55,461 nt of DNA from assembly GCA_903918375.1 (NCBI GenBank), contig CAIXED010000020.1, positions 1 to 55,461 on the forward strand. The letters run 5' to 3'. Source of the DNA: an uncultured Pseudomonadota bacterium. Its GTDB lineage: Bacteria; Pseudomonadota; Gammaproteobacteria; Methylococcales; Methylomonadaceae. Shown here piece after piece: positions 27,683 to 36,544 of this stretch. Positions within the stretch are counted from its first letter, which is position 1, and each line of letters opens with the position of its first letter. Position numbers and translations under genes: made by a program. The notes below the pieces were generated by a model. The model was not told the origin of the DNA. It searched no databases and saw only the letters and a program-made list of their open reading frames with translations.

Positions 27683-29227
27683 TTAGAATGCCAATTGGAA
27701 ACGGGTACCGAAGACTTTTTCTTTTGGTCGATCACTTACTTTTGCTGCCGATACTCCTGCGCCACCAGTAAAATCAGTTTCTTCGTAATCAGCACGAATA
27801 ATGGCGTTTTGATTCAAGAACCAGTTTAAACCCACTGCCCACGAAGCAGCTTGTCGTACATTTTGATAATTTTTAACACCACCGATACTAAATGTATTTG
27901 GATCAATATCTAAATGACTGAATCGAGTTGCAAATTGCAATGCACCCCAAGTACCGGCTGATAAATCAAAGTTTTGAATCGGCTTAACACCTTGGAAACT
28001 AGCATCTTCACCTGTCAAAACATAAGATAATTGTGCTTGCCAAGCTGAATTATTCTGAGCAAAATTTTTGTTAGTGGTTAAATTTGTTAAATGAGATTGC
28101 GATAAAACATATTCCCCCATAAAACCAACAGGACCAGCATACCAATAGGCTTGCGGATAAACTCGTATGTGAGAACCTTCAGCAGCTAATCCAGTCAAAT
28201 CTGTAATGGTTAATTGTCCAATGTTACTGGGTAATTTAGGACCTGCTAGACCAGTTATTTTATTGCTGGCATCAAGCGCTCCCGTTGGATGTGAATAACT
28301 TCCCGCAATACCAAGACCTAAGCCTTCTAACCAGTTATAACCAGAATGTTGGAAAGGATGTGCCCAAATACGACCATCAAATTCTTTATCGTCAAAAGTG
28401 CCAGCATTGTTATTGCCATTGTCACCAGAGCCATTAAAGACACCCAACTGGTAACTGATGAAATTTTTAAAATCAACAGGGCCACCGTATTCAGCTTTGT
28501 AACCTGGCTTTGCAAATTCACCATGCAACATCACACCAACGTCACGATTGCTTGCTAAATAGGTTGGGAACGCACGCTCCAAGAACATACCATCCGCATC
28601 ACCTTGCAAACGCTCCAAGCTCAAAGGGGTTTTTTGTTTACCTACGCTCAAACTCGCATACGATTTATAGGCATAATCCAAATAAGCATCAGGCAAAATA
28701 TTGGTAGCTGCAAAATCAGGCATGATTTTGAAATAGATATTGTCGAAAAATTTACCTTCAAGCCAGATACGCGCTTGCTTTAAATTGAATTGATCGGGAA
28801 TGCCTGTGCCAGTTGTATAACCATTTGAACCTCTTGATCCGCCATGATCTTCAGCAAAGAATTTCGCATCAGTCTGAACCGCACCACGAATTCTGACTTG
28901 ATGCTTACCATCTTGCGAAGAAATTCTAAAACCATCTGCACCCGCATCAAACTTCGGCAATTTCAAGGCATTAGCCGCGGTCACTTCCTGTTCGACCTCA
29001 AATTTACGCTCCAAGGTATTAATTTTACCTTTCAGTTTTTCAACTTCTGCGCTGGGTGCTGCTGCGGTAGTCGTTGGCGCAGTTGCTTGCTCAAACTTTT
29101 CCAAACGACTTTCTAATTCACGAATTCTTTGTTCTAAAGCGTCAGTGCTAGCCGCTTGAACATTTGAGATACCAATCAAAGCAAGGGTAATTCCGCTTAC
29201 CAATGCCGTTTTTCTAAAAATTGCCAT
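27683..29227 (-). CDS. OprP/OprO-type outer-membrane porin
   Basis: A 514-residue outer-membrane protein. The signal peptide (MAIFRKTALVSGITLALIGISNVQA) is followed by a short coiled coil (about 29-75, ALEQRIRELESRLEKFEQ) and a beta-barrel of the phosphate-selective porin O/P family, with blocks such as IRGAVQTDAKFF, YFKIMPDF and SVGKQKTPLSLERLQGD and a terminal phenylalanine (FGTRFQLAF). The family makes trimeric anion-selective channels, mostly known for phosphate. Its place between sulfur genes suggests sulfate or organosulfur passage. AGAGGAAA provides the ribosome site. Confidence 0.82.
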   Translation of the reverse strand: MAIFRKTALVSGITLALIGISNVQAASTDALEQRIRELESRLEKFEQATAPTTTAAAPSAEVEKLKGKINTLERKFEVEQEVTAANALKLPKFDAGADGFRISSQDGKHQVRIRGAVQTDAKFFAEDHGGSRGSNGYTTGTGIPDQFNLKQARIWLEGKFFDNIYFKIMPDFAATNILPDAYLDYAYKSYASLSVGKQKTPLSLERLQGDADGMFLERAFPTYLASNRDVGVMLHGEFAKPGYKAEYGGPVDFKNFISYQLGVFNGSGDNGNNNAGTFDDKEFDGRIWAHPFQHSGYNWLEGLGLGIAGSYSHPTGALDASNKITGLAGPKLPSNIGQLTITDLTGLAAEGSHIRVYPQAYWYAGPVGFMGEYVLSQSHLTNLTTNKNFAQNNSAWQAQLSYVLTGEDASFQGVKPIQNFDLSAGTWGALQFATRFSHLDIDPNTFSIGGVKNYQNVRQAASWAVGLNWFLNQNAIIRADYEETDFTGGAGVSAAKVSDRPKEKVFGTRFQLAF

Positions 29228-29251
29228 GTGTGTTTCCTCTTTCTGATAACA

Positions 29252-29315
29252 CTTCCGGTTTACCGGTCAGTTGTTGCTTATTTAGTTTTTTAAATTTATT
29301 CACCGGCTGTCCGGT
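29252..29315 (-). promoter_or_regulatory. CCGG-rich palindromes in the porin leader
   Basis: On the minus strand, CTGACCGGTAAACCGGAAG (29252-29270) matches 15 of 19 bases of CTGACTGGACAACCGGAGG in the cysE leader (37557-37575). A second palindrome, ACCGGACAGCCGGT, lies at 29302-29315. They sit between the DUF2292 gene and the porin, 25-90 bases before the porin start. A regulator or RNA element common to sulfur genes is possible. Confidence 0.35.
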
Positions 29316-29346
29316 AGATTTAATTGATTCTGTCTAATTTGATGAA

Positions 29347-29529
29347 TTAGCTTGGATTCTTTTGCTCAATCCGAAAGCGTTCGCGTTTATCAATCTGCAC
29401 AATACGTCCATCATGAACAACCACTTCGATTGAACCAAAACGTATTTCTTGTAAAAGTGATGCGATGTGCAAAGCAATTTCCTTGTTATCATCAGTTTTT
29501 AAAACATTGCCACCAAATCCGCTGGACAC
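29347..29529 (-). CDS. YezD/DUF2292 family small protein
   Basis: A 60-residue protein matching the DUF2292 pattern: IASLLQEIRFGSIEVVVHDGRIVQIDKRERFRI. Family members are small, of unknown biochemical role, and are repeatedly found next to sulfate and sulfur assimilation genes, as here. The start is GTG with a strong AGGAGG 4 bases upstream. It precedes the porin and sbp on the same strand and is probably the first gene of that transcript. Confidence 0.78.
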   Translation of the reverse strand: MSSGFGGNVLKTDDNKEIALHIASLLQEIRFGSIEVVVHDGRIVQIDKRERFRIEQKNPS

Positions 29530-29689
29530 ATAACCTCCTATCGAAAAACCATTACGAATGAATCTTGACGATTATTATTTTTATTAATAATTGTTGTTGT
29601 GAAAATGATACAAGCGTGAATAAGTAATTGGAAACGATATAAATCGAATTGAATATCGATAAAATCGATTTCAGAAACAGCGGTCAATA

Positions 29690-29725
29690 AAAAAGCCGCT
29701 GCCTAATTAAAGACAGCGGCTTTTT
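29690..29725 (-). terminator. Intrinsic terminator after cysB
   Basis: AAAAAGCCGCTG (29690-29701) and CAGCGGCTTTTT (29714-29725) form a 12-bp stem with a 12-base loop and A/T tracts on both sides. It lies 24 bases past the regulator stop on the minus strand. Confidence 0.8.
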
Positions 29726-29748
29726 GAAAATGATCGAAAAGAAGATGT

Positions 29749-30645
29749 TTAGGAATAATGTGCAGAACTAGCGATTAGCTCTTTAATAAAATATTTTATG
29801 TAATCAGGCAAAAACATCTGCTTTAAATAAGCGATTTTAGTCACTGACTTTGGAATTAAATGCGATAAATCGATGACCTGCAAATCATTGTCAATATTTG
29901 GTTCATAAGACATACTGGCAATAATACCTACCCCTAAACCAAGTCTGACATAAGTTTTGATAATGTCAGAATCAGCCGCCGATAAAGTAATATCTAATCG
30001 CTGTCCGGCATTTTTAAAGGCTTTTTCAATATTAGATCGACCAGTAAAACCAGGCGAATAAGTCAAGATTGGAAAAGAAGCCAAACGGCTTAAAGTAATA
30101 TCACCTAGCGCTAAAGGATGATCCTTAGGCACAATCGCGACATGATGCCACTCGTAGCATGGCTGCACGATTAACTTTTCATCTTCATCCAATTTTTCAG
30201 TACAAATCGCCAAATCAGCACGGTGATGATGGAGATTTTCAATTAAATTATCGGGAGAGGACTGCACCATATAAATTTTGATGCCGGGATATTTGTCTCG
30301 AAAACGCTGAACCGGTGTCGGTAATAAATATTTAGCTTGGGTGTGGGTGGTGGCAATATGTAAAGCACCATTGCGATTATCACGAAAATCATCAGCAATC
30401 GCTTGAATATTCTTTTTCGCTAAATTAATTCGCTCGACTTCCTGCATCACCCGCTCACCTAGCGGAGTTAAACCTAATAATTTTTTTCCATGGCGCTCAA
30501 ATAAAGGTGAACCCAGTTCTTCTTCAAATAATTGTAATTGACGACTCGCAGCCGACTGCACGACATTTAATTTTGCCGCAGCTTTCGACTGGTTGTAATT
30601 GGTTTCCTGCAAAATACGCAGTAATTCCAGCTGATTAAGATTCAT
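29749..30645 (-). CDS. cysB: CysB/Cbl-type LysR regulator of sulfur assimilation
   Basis: A 298-residue LysR-type regulator. The N-terminal winged helix-turn-helix (about 1-60) reads NYNQSKAAAKLNVVQSAASR; the ligand domain has the CysB hallmark IATTHTQAKYLLP, whose threonines bind sulfate or acetylserine-type effectors, and GLGVGIIASMSY. CysB activates sulfate uptake genes under sulfur limitation with O- or N-acetylserine as coinducer; the cysE of this region makes O-acetylserine. It lies 38 bases after cysA on the same strand and ends at an intrinsic terminator. Cbl is the alternative. Confidence 0.88.
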   Translation of the reverse strand: MNLNQLELLRILQETNYNQSKAAAKLNVVQSAASRQLQLFEEELGSPLFERHGKKLLGLTPLGERVMQEVERINLAKKNIQAIADDFRDNRNGALHIATTHTQAKYLLPTPVQRFRDKYPGIKIYMVQSSPDNLIENLHHHRADLAICTEKLDEDEKLIVQPCYEWHHVAIVPKDHPLALGDITLSRLASFPILTYSPGFTGRSNIEKAFKNAGQRLDITLSAADSDIIKTYVRLGLGVGIIASMSYEPNIDNDLQVIDLSHLIPKSVTKIAYLKQMFLPDYIKYFIKELIASSAHYS

Positions 30646-30683
30646 ATTAATTCACTACCTTGTGGATTTGATTGGTTCAAAAA

Positions 30684-31727
30684 TCAATTAAACCAATGCG
30701 CTTGTTTAATATTAACAACAACTTTATCGCCACGATTAAGGTTTAATTGTTTAAACCGCTCATTGGGCATTTCGGCAAATAAGCTGGAGTTTCCGCCTTT
30801 AACTTGCGAGTTAAATAATTCAATCCGAATCGTTGCCCCTAAATGTTGCCAATCTTTTAATAAAATCGGCGAATCAGAACTCATACTGGCTTTTTCTAAA
30901 TCAATATTATGTGGGCGAATATGAGCAACTGCACCGTGACGATTATCAGCCGAAATACCTGCGCTAACCAACCAAGCCATATCATTTTGCTCAAGATTAA
31001 GAATATTGGTTTGACCAATAAATTTAGAAACAAAAGCATTAGCAGGATGATCGTAAATCTCCGCTGGCGCACCTTGTTGTTCAATTTGACCTTGGTTCAA
31101 AACCACCACTTGACTAGCCACTTCCATCGCTTCTTCTTGGTCGTGAGTCACAAAAATGCTGGTGACGTGCAATTCTTGGTGCAAATTCCGCAACCATTGA
31201 CGCAAATCTTTACGAACGCTGGCATCCAACGCGCCAAACGGTTCGTCCAATAACAACACATTCGGTTCAACCGCCAAAGCCCGAGCCAAAGCAATCCGCT
31301 GACGCTGACCACCGGATAATTGATCAGGAAAACGATCTGCCAACCAACCTAATTGCACCAATTCCAATAAAGACTGCACTTTTTTAGCAATCACAGCTTC
31401 ACTTGGACGTTCCTTTTTCGGTTTAACCCGCAAGCCAAAGGCGACGTTATCAAACACAGTCATGTGACGGAACAACGCATAATGCTGAAACACAAAACCA
31501 ATACCGCGATGACTCACATGTTCGGCGGTTTTATCTTCACCGTTCAACAGCACCTGCCCTTCATCCGGTGCTTCTAAACCGGCAATAATGCGGAGTAACG
31601 TAGTTTTGCCGCACCCAGATGGCCCTAGTAAAGCCACTAATTCACCTTCTGGAATTTCTAAATTAACGTTATGTAACGCTGCAAACTGCCCAAAGTTTTT
31701 GCTGATGTTTGATAATAAAATGCTCAT
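30684..31727 (-). CDS. cysA: Sulfate/thiosulfate ABC transporter ATPase CysA
   Basis: A 347-residue ATPase. Walker A is GPSGCGKTT, the signature LSGGQRQR, Walker [13 protein letters not shown], with [11 protein letters not shown] and a C-terminal TOBE/regulatory domain (about 240-347, [12 protein letters not shown]). It powers sulfate import through CysT-CysW. The open frame extends 46 codons upstream into a dispersed repeat, but [13 protein letters not shown] at 31727 is the family start. A 282-base gap containing that repeat separates it from cysW, whereas these genes are usually contiguous. Confidence 0.94.
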   Translation of the reverse strand: MSILLSNISKNFGQFAALHNVNLEIPEGELVALLGPSGCGKTTLLRIIAGLEAPDEGQVLLNGEDKTAEHVSHRGIGFVFQHYALFRHMTVFDNVAFGLRVKPKKERPSEAVIAKKVQSLLELVQLGWLADRFPDQLSGGQRQRIALARALAVEPNVLLLDEPFGALDASVRKDLRQWLRNLHQELHVTSIFVTHDQEEAMEVASQVVVLNQGQIEQQGAPAEIYDHPANAFVSKFIGQTNILNLEQNDMAWLVSAGISADNRHGAVAHIRPHNIDLEKASMSSDSPILLKDWQHLGATIRIELFNSQVKGGNSSLFAEMPNERFKQLNLNRGDKVVVNIKQAHWFN

Positions 31728-31797
31728 GGACTTCTCTAATAAGTAGTTGAACAAAAGTAAACAGGAAGTCAACCCAGAGTCTTGCTTGCCACTTAAG

Positions 31798-31890
31798 CCG
31801 TTCGTGCTGAGCTTGTCGAAGCATGAACGGCGATGGTTGGTGACTGACTCGGCTTTTCCGCTCATCCTTCGACAAGCTCAGGACGAACGG
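31798..31890. repeat. Dispersed inverted repeat between cysW and cysA
   Basis: Arms at 31798-31830 and 31858-31890 are inverted over 33 bases with 3 mismatches; the shared core is CTGAGCTTGTCGAAG. The type is widespread as an extragenic repeat in bacteria, and a related half copy lies at 15625-15672. It fills most of the 282-base gap between two genes of one transport operon. Confidence 0.65.
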
Positions 31891-32009
31891 GAAAGCCTTA
31901 ACTTGCTTGCCAATCAGTCAAGATTTTAATTGCACAATGACCGATTTACTTTTATTCAAGTGATTAAATATATTGGTATAAATTTGACTATTAAAGACTA
32001 AACCCGTCT

Positions 32010-32861
32010 TTAGCCTTTACCCTGCTTCCATTCCAAGAAGCTTTTCAAAATTAAAGTAACGATAGCCAAGCCAGCCAGAATCGAAGCACTGGCAAACGCA
32101 CCAATCACATCGTATTCGTTGTAGCTTACTTCGATATGCAATGGCAAGGTGTTGGTTAAGCCACGAATATGACCGGATACCACAGACACCGCGCCAAACT
32201 CACCCATTGCACGGGCATTACACAACAACACGCCGTACAACAAAGCCCATTTGATATTAGGCAATGTCACCAGAAAAAAGGTTTTCCAACCACTTGCACC
32301 TAAAGACAAAGCAGCTTCTTCTTCCTCAAAGCCCATTTCCTGCATCAACGGAATCAATTCACGGGCAACGAAAGGGAAAGTAATAAAAATAGTCGCCAAA
32401 ATAATCCCTGGCGTAGCGAAAATCACTTTAGTGTCGTGAGCTAACAACCACTCGCCAAACCAACCTTGGGCACCGAACATCAACACAAAAATCAAACCAG
32501 AAATCACCGGTGATACCGAAAATGGCAAGTCAATCAATGTGGTCAACAAACTTTTACCGCGAAAATCAAAGCGGGTAATTGCCCAAGCTGCGGCAATACC
32601 AAACACGGTATTCAAAGGCACGGTGGCGACTGCGACTAACAAAGTTAATCTAACCGCTGCCAAGGCATCAGGATCAGATAAGGCATGAATATAAGCGTCC
32701 AAACCTTTGGAAAAAGCTTGATACAAAACCAAAACCAACGGTGCGCATAAAAACAAGACAATAAAACCCACTGCGATACTGGTCAGCGTCACGCGCACCC
32801 ACTTTGGATCATTCAAAGCACTGCGACTGGCTTGGCCGTGGGCATCTACTAAGGTATGCAT
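32010..32861 (-). CDS. cysW: Sulfate ABC transporter permease CysW
   Basis: A 283-residue inner-membrane permease with about six helices. The EAA loop is [27 protein letters not shown] and the family C-terminal [23 protein letters not shown]. It forms the sulfate channel with CysT. The start chosen is [10 protein letters not shown] at 32861, with AGAGGG 9 bases before; a longer frame reaches 32906 but overlaps cysT. The gap to cysT is 14 bases. Confidence 0.93.
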   Translation of the reverse strand: MHTLVDAHGQASRSALNDPKWVRVTLTSIAVGFIVLFLCAPLVLVLYQAFSKGLDAYIHALSDPDALAAVRLTLLVAVATVPLNTVFGIAAAWAITRFDFRGKSLLTTLIDLPFSVSPVISGLIFVLMFGAQGWFGEWLLAHDTKVIFATPGIILATIFITFPFVARELIPLMQEMGFEEEEAALSLGASGWKTFFLVTLPNIKWALLYGVLLCNARAMGEFGAVSVVSGHIRGLTNTLPLHIEVSYNEYDVIGAFASASILAGLAIVTLILKSFLEWKQGKG

Positions 32862-32875
32862 AAACTCAATCCCTC

Positions 32876-33703
32876 TTAATTTTGACCTGAACGACGACGC
32901 GCCCAAAGTTGCAATAAGTTAATCAATAACAGCAAGACAAACGAAATCACCAACATTGTTAAGGCAATCGCTGTAGCACCCGCGTAATCGTATTGTTCCA
33001 GCTTGGTAATAATTAACAGCGGCACAATTTCAGAGATATAAGGCAAATTACCAGCGATAAAAATCACCGAACCATACTCACCTACGCCACGGGCAAATGC
33101 CAAAGAAATACCGGTTAACAAGGCTGGGAAAATATTAGGAAAAATCACTTTGTTGAAAATCACTAAACGACTAGCGCCTAGACTGGAAGCGGCTTCTTCC
33201 ATGGTGGTATCGAATTCTTGCAATACTGGCTCGACGGTTCTAACCACAAACGGAATACCGATAAAGATTAACGCCACCACTATCCCTAATGGCGTATAAG
33301 CCACTTTGACACCGAAGTTATCCATTAACCAACGGCCTAAAAAACCACTCGGTTGATAAATCGTCGCTAACACCACCCCCGCTACCGCAGTTGGCAAAGC
33401 AAACGGTAAATCAATCACCGCATCTAAAAGTCGTTTGCCGCTAAAGCTGTAGCGCACTAACACCCAAGCGATGATAAAACCAAAAACACCCGCGACTATC
33501 GAAGCGATAAAGGAAGTGACAAAACTGACTCGAAATGACGCAATGATGCGTTCGTTGGTAATAATGGCTAGGTAATCGTCAAAGTTCAGTTGCAAACTTT
33601 TGAAAACCAGTGTGCTGAGCGGAATCAACACAATCAACACCAAATACACCAAGGTGAATGACAGCGCTGGTTTAAACCCCGGCATGATCCTACTTTGTTT
33701 CAT
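32876..33703 (-). CDS. cysT: Sulfate ABC transporter permease CysT (CysU)
   Basis: A 275-residue inner-membrane permease with about six helices. Family blocks are [19 protein letters not shown], the EAA loop [20 protein letters not shown], and [15 protein letters not shown]. It pairs with CysW to import sulfate. It is the first gene of the transport block; 151 bases separate it from the desulfurase, containing a strong hairpin and an AT-rich possible promoter. Confidence 0.93.
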   Translation of the reverse strand: MKQSRIMPGFKPALSFTLVYLVLIVLIPLSTLVFKSLQLNFDDYLAIITNERIIASFRVSFVTSFIASIVAGVFGFIIAWVLVRYSFSGKRLLDAVIDLPFALPTAVAGVVLATIYQPSGFLGRWLMDNFGVKVAYTPLGIVVALIFIGIPFVVRTVEPVLQEFDTTMEEAASSLGASRLVIFNKVIFPNIFPALLTGISLAFARGVGEYGSVIFIAGNLPYISEIVPLLIITKLEQYDYAGATAIALTMLVISFVLLLLINLLQLWARRRSGQN

Positions 33704-33808
33704 AGCGTTATCTCGATCTCATATCTGATTAGATGATGGAATAATAGAGAACTAAGCAGATAAGGTGAAATGATATATAGTGAAATGATTATGAGGTAAT
33801 CCGATATC

Positions 33809-33845
33809 TAACCCTTCATAGCAAATACTGCACCATGAAGGGTTA
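33809..33845 (-). terminator. Stem-loop after the desulfurase gene
   Basis: TAACCCTTCAT and ATGAAGGGTTA form an 11-bp stem with a 15-base loop, 9 bases past the stop codon. There is no T-run. It may partly isolate the encapsulin genes from cysTWA. Confidence 0.5.
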
Positions 33846-33854
33846 AATGATTAC

Positions 33855-35504
33855 TTAGAACGTGTGTTTACTACATTGCAAACGCTTGACAGTTGCTACC
33901 AAACGATCAATTTCTTCGTAGGTGTTGTAAAACGCTAATGAAGGACGCACGGTTGATTCCACGCCAAAACGACGCAGAATCGGCTGAGCACAATGATGAC
34001 CAGAACGGACGGCGATACCGACTTTGTTTAAAGCCGCACCAACGTCTTGAGTACTGTGCCCTGCTAAGGTGAATGACAATACGCTGGCTTTATCCGGCGC
34101 CGTACCAATCAAACGCACACTAGGCACCGATTGCAAAGCCTGCATCCCGTAAACCAGTAACTCATGCTCATATTGAGCAATTCGTTCAATACCCAGTTTA
34201 TTGACATATTCCAACGCAGCACCAAGACCAACCGCATCAGCAATATTGCCAGTACCCGCTTCAAATTTAGCCGGCGCTGGTTGATAGACGGTTTTCTCGA
34301 AAGTCACGTCTTCAATCATATTGCCGCCACCCTGCCAAGGCTGGGTAGCTTCTAGGACTTCGGCTTTGCCATAGACGACGCCAATACCGGTTGGACCAAA
34401 GATTTTGTGGCCTGAAAACACAAACCAATCACAATCTAAGGCTTGCACATCGACTCGCAAATGCGAAACCGATTGTGCGCCATCCAGCAAGACTTTAGCG
34501 CCTGCACGATGCGCCATCGCTATCATTTCCTGCGCGGGTGTTACTGTTCCCAAAGCATTGGATACTTGGGTAAATGACACCAGCTTAGTGCGTGGATTTA
34601 ACAGCTTTTGGAACTCCGCCAAAATCACCTGACCATCATCATCGACCGGAATCACTCGCAATACCGCACCGGTTTCAGCACATAATTGCTGCCAAGGCAC
34701 GATATTGGCGTGATGCTCCAACCAGCTGACAATAATCTCGTCGCCTTCAGTAATGTTTTGCCGACCCCAGCTTTTCGCCACTAAATTGATCGCTTCGGTA
34801 GCGCCACGGACGAAAATCACTTCGTTGGCTGATGGCGCATTGATAAAGCGAGTGACAATATTACGCGCACCTTCATAAGCATCAGTGGCTCTTGCCGCTA
34901 ACTCATGGGCTGCACGGTGAATATTGGAGTTTTCGTGTTGATAAAACTCGGAAATCCGATCAATCACCACTTGTGGCTTTTGGGTGGTCGCCGCATTGTC
35001 CAACCAAGCTAGTTGATGACCGTTAACCCGCTCTTTCAATATCGGAAAATCGCGACGCACGGCATGAACATCAAACCCTGCTTTCGGTGCTGCCAAACCC
35101 GGCAATTGCGCTTTACTGCTTAGACTGCTGACACCGTCAAGAAAATAAAACGATGAACCCGCTGAATCAGCAGTTGGCAAACTTGAGGAAAAAGCCGGTA
35201 AGCGGTTTAAAAGGCTTTTCAGTTCCGACTCGTTCGGTGAACCAAAACCACGTTGAGCCAGTGCCGATAAGGCACCGTCGTCAATTTGCGGCACATTGTT
35301 AGTTGGCAAGTGGCTGGTAATCACCGCTGGATTGGCATTGCTCGGTAAATTATCAAGCGACACGGTTTCATTAGGCAGTGCGGCAAAAAAACGATTCGCC
35401 AACGCTGTCAACTCTGCCACATCGGGCAAACCAGCGCCCACATCAGGCGCACCCGTCAAGGCTTGCTGAGCCAAACTCGATAGTTCGAGCTTATTTGTAC
35501 TCAT
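33855..35504 (-). CDS. Family 2A encapsulin cargo: cysteine desulfurase with N-terminal targeting region
   Basis: A 549-residue PLP enzyme in two parts. Residues ~145-549 are a SufS-like (group II) cysteine desulfurase: FDVHAVRRDFPIL, AWLDNAATTQKP, SNIHRAAHEL, HHANIVPW, the Schiff-base lysine K367 in FSGHKIFGPTG, and the sulfur-accepting cysteine C505 in RSGHHCAQP. Residues 1-~145 are an extra low-complexity region rich in Ala, Leu, Pro, Ser and Asn that SufS lacks. It carries two similar motifs, AELTALANRFFAALP and GALSALAQRGF. In family 2A encapsulin systems this extension loads the enzyme into the shell. The start overlaps the shell gene end by 14 bases, implying coupled translation. It releases cysteine sulfur as persulfide or elemental sulfur and alanine. 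Confidence 0.93.
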   Translation of the reverse strand: MSTNKLELSSLAQQALTGAPDVGAGLPDVAELTALANRFFAALPNETVSLDNLPSNANPAVITSHLPTNNVPQIDDGALSALAQRGFGSPNESELKSLLNRLPAFSSSLPTADSAGSSFYFLDGVSSLSSKAQLPGLAAPKAGFDVHAVRRDFPILKERVNGHQLAWLDNAATTQKPQVVIDRISEFYQHENSNIHRAAHELAARATDAYEGARNIVTRFINAPSANEVIFVRGATEAINLVAKSWGRQNITEGDEIIVSWLEHHANIVPWQQLCAETGAVLRVIPVDDDGQVILAEFQKLLNPRTKLVSFTQVSNALGTVTPAQEMIAMAHRAGAKVLLDGAQSVSHLRVDVQALDCDWFVFSGHKIFGPTGIGVVYGKAEVLEATQPWQGGGNMIEDVTFEKTVYQPAPAKFEAGTGNIADAVGLGAALEYVNKLGIERIAQYEHELLVYGMQALQSVPSVRLIGTAPDKASVLSFTLAGHSTQDVGAALNKVGIAVRSGHHCAQPILRRFGVESTVRPSLAFYNTYEEIDRLVATVKRLQCSKHTF

Positions 35505-36408
35505 GGTACTTGCCTACTTCGACATTCTCCAATACACCTAATGCGTCTTCAGTTAATACCGCTAATGAGCAGTAAAGTGACACTAAGTAAGAGGCAATCG
35601 CTTTGTGGTTGATACCCATGAAACGCACAGAAAGACCCATGCTTAATTCATCGGTCAAGTTAGGTTGATACAAACCAACCACACCTTGACGGCTTTCGCC
35701 GGTGCGTAACAACAAGATGTTGGTTTTGCCATCAACAATTTTCAGTTTGTCACATGGAATTAATGGAATACCGCGCCATGTTATGAATTGTGAACCGAAC
35801 ATGGTCACGGTTGGTGGTGGTGTGCCACGACGAGTACATTCACGGCCAAATGCGGCAATCGCGCGTGGATGTGCTAAGAAGAAGCCAGGCTCTTTCCAGA
35901 CTCTAGCAATTAATTCATCCAAATCATCTGGGGTTGGTGCGCCAGTGCGTGGTTGCACTTTCATTGATGGTGCCACGTTGTTCAACAAACCGTATTCAGC
36001 GTTGTTCAACAATTCGCTTTCTTGACGTTCTTTAACGGTTTCGATGGTTAAACGTAATTGTTCGTGGATTTGGTTGTATGGGCTGCTGTACAAATCGGCA
36101 ACGCGAGTGTGAACGTCTAATACAGTGTTAACAGCGTTTAAACGGTATTCACGACCCCATTCTTCGTAATCAACGAAGGTTTGTGGCAATACTTTTTCGT
36201 CTAAGCTTGAGCAATCAACGCTGATGCTGGTGTCGCTTTTAACGCGGTTAACACGGTAGATACCGGCTTCGACTGGCACCCAAGGCAACAGGTGAACCAG
36301 CCAACGCGGGGTAATCGTACCCATCATTGGTACGGTTTTGGTCGCATTCGATAAGGTACGCGCAGCGACGTCGCCTAATGCGGTATGAGCTTGATGGATG
36401 TCTGACAT
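35491..36408 (-). CDS. Family 2A encapsulin shell protein
   Basis: A 305-residue HK97-fold shell protein of the SrpI-like family 2A. Recognisable blocks are TITPRWLVHLLPWVPVEAG, RLTIETVKERQESELLNN, PTPDDLDELIARVWKEPGFF, HPRAIAAFGRECTRRG and GVVGLYQPNLTDELSMGLSV. No cyclic-nucleotide-binding insertion is present, which separates it from family 2B. Many copies assemble into a closed capsid holding the desulfurase encoded next. AGGAAA precedes the ATG by 6 bases. Family 2A shells are known to be induced by sulfur starvation in cyanobacteria and to enclose cysteine desulfurase. cysE is 136 bases upstream; that gap holds only a short palindrome (ACGTTTTAAAAAACGT at 36458). Confidence 0.95.
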   Translation of the reverse strand: MSDIHQAHTALGDVAARTLSNATKTVPMMGTITPRWLVHLLPWVPVEAGIYRVNRVKSDTSISVDCSSLDEKVLPQTFVDYEEWGREYRLNAVNTVLDVHTRVADLYSSPYNQIHEQLRLTIETVKERQESELLNNAEYGLLNNVAPSMKVQPRTGAPTPDDLDELIARVWKEPGFFLAHPRAIAAFGRECTRRGTPPPTVTMFGSQFITWRGIPLIPCDKLKIVDGKTNILLLRTGESRQGVVGLYQPNLTDELSMGLSVRFMGINHKAIASYLVSLYCSLAVLTEDALGVLENVEVGKYHEYK

Positions 36409-36544
36409 GATATTTTCCTGTGTTTGGGTTAATACAATTTTTATTGTCGAAACTACGACGTTTTAAAAAACGTAGGCGATCCGTGCCGACGTTTACTACA
36501 AACCATTAAGCCGCTATTAGTAGACTAGGCTCAGAGCGCTATAA

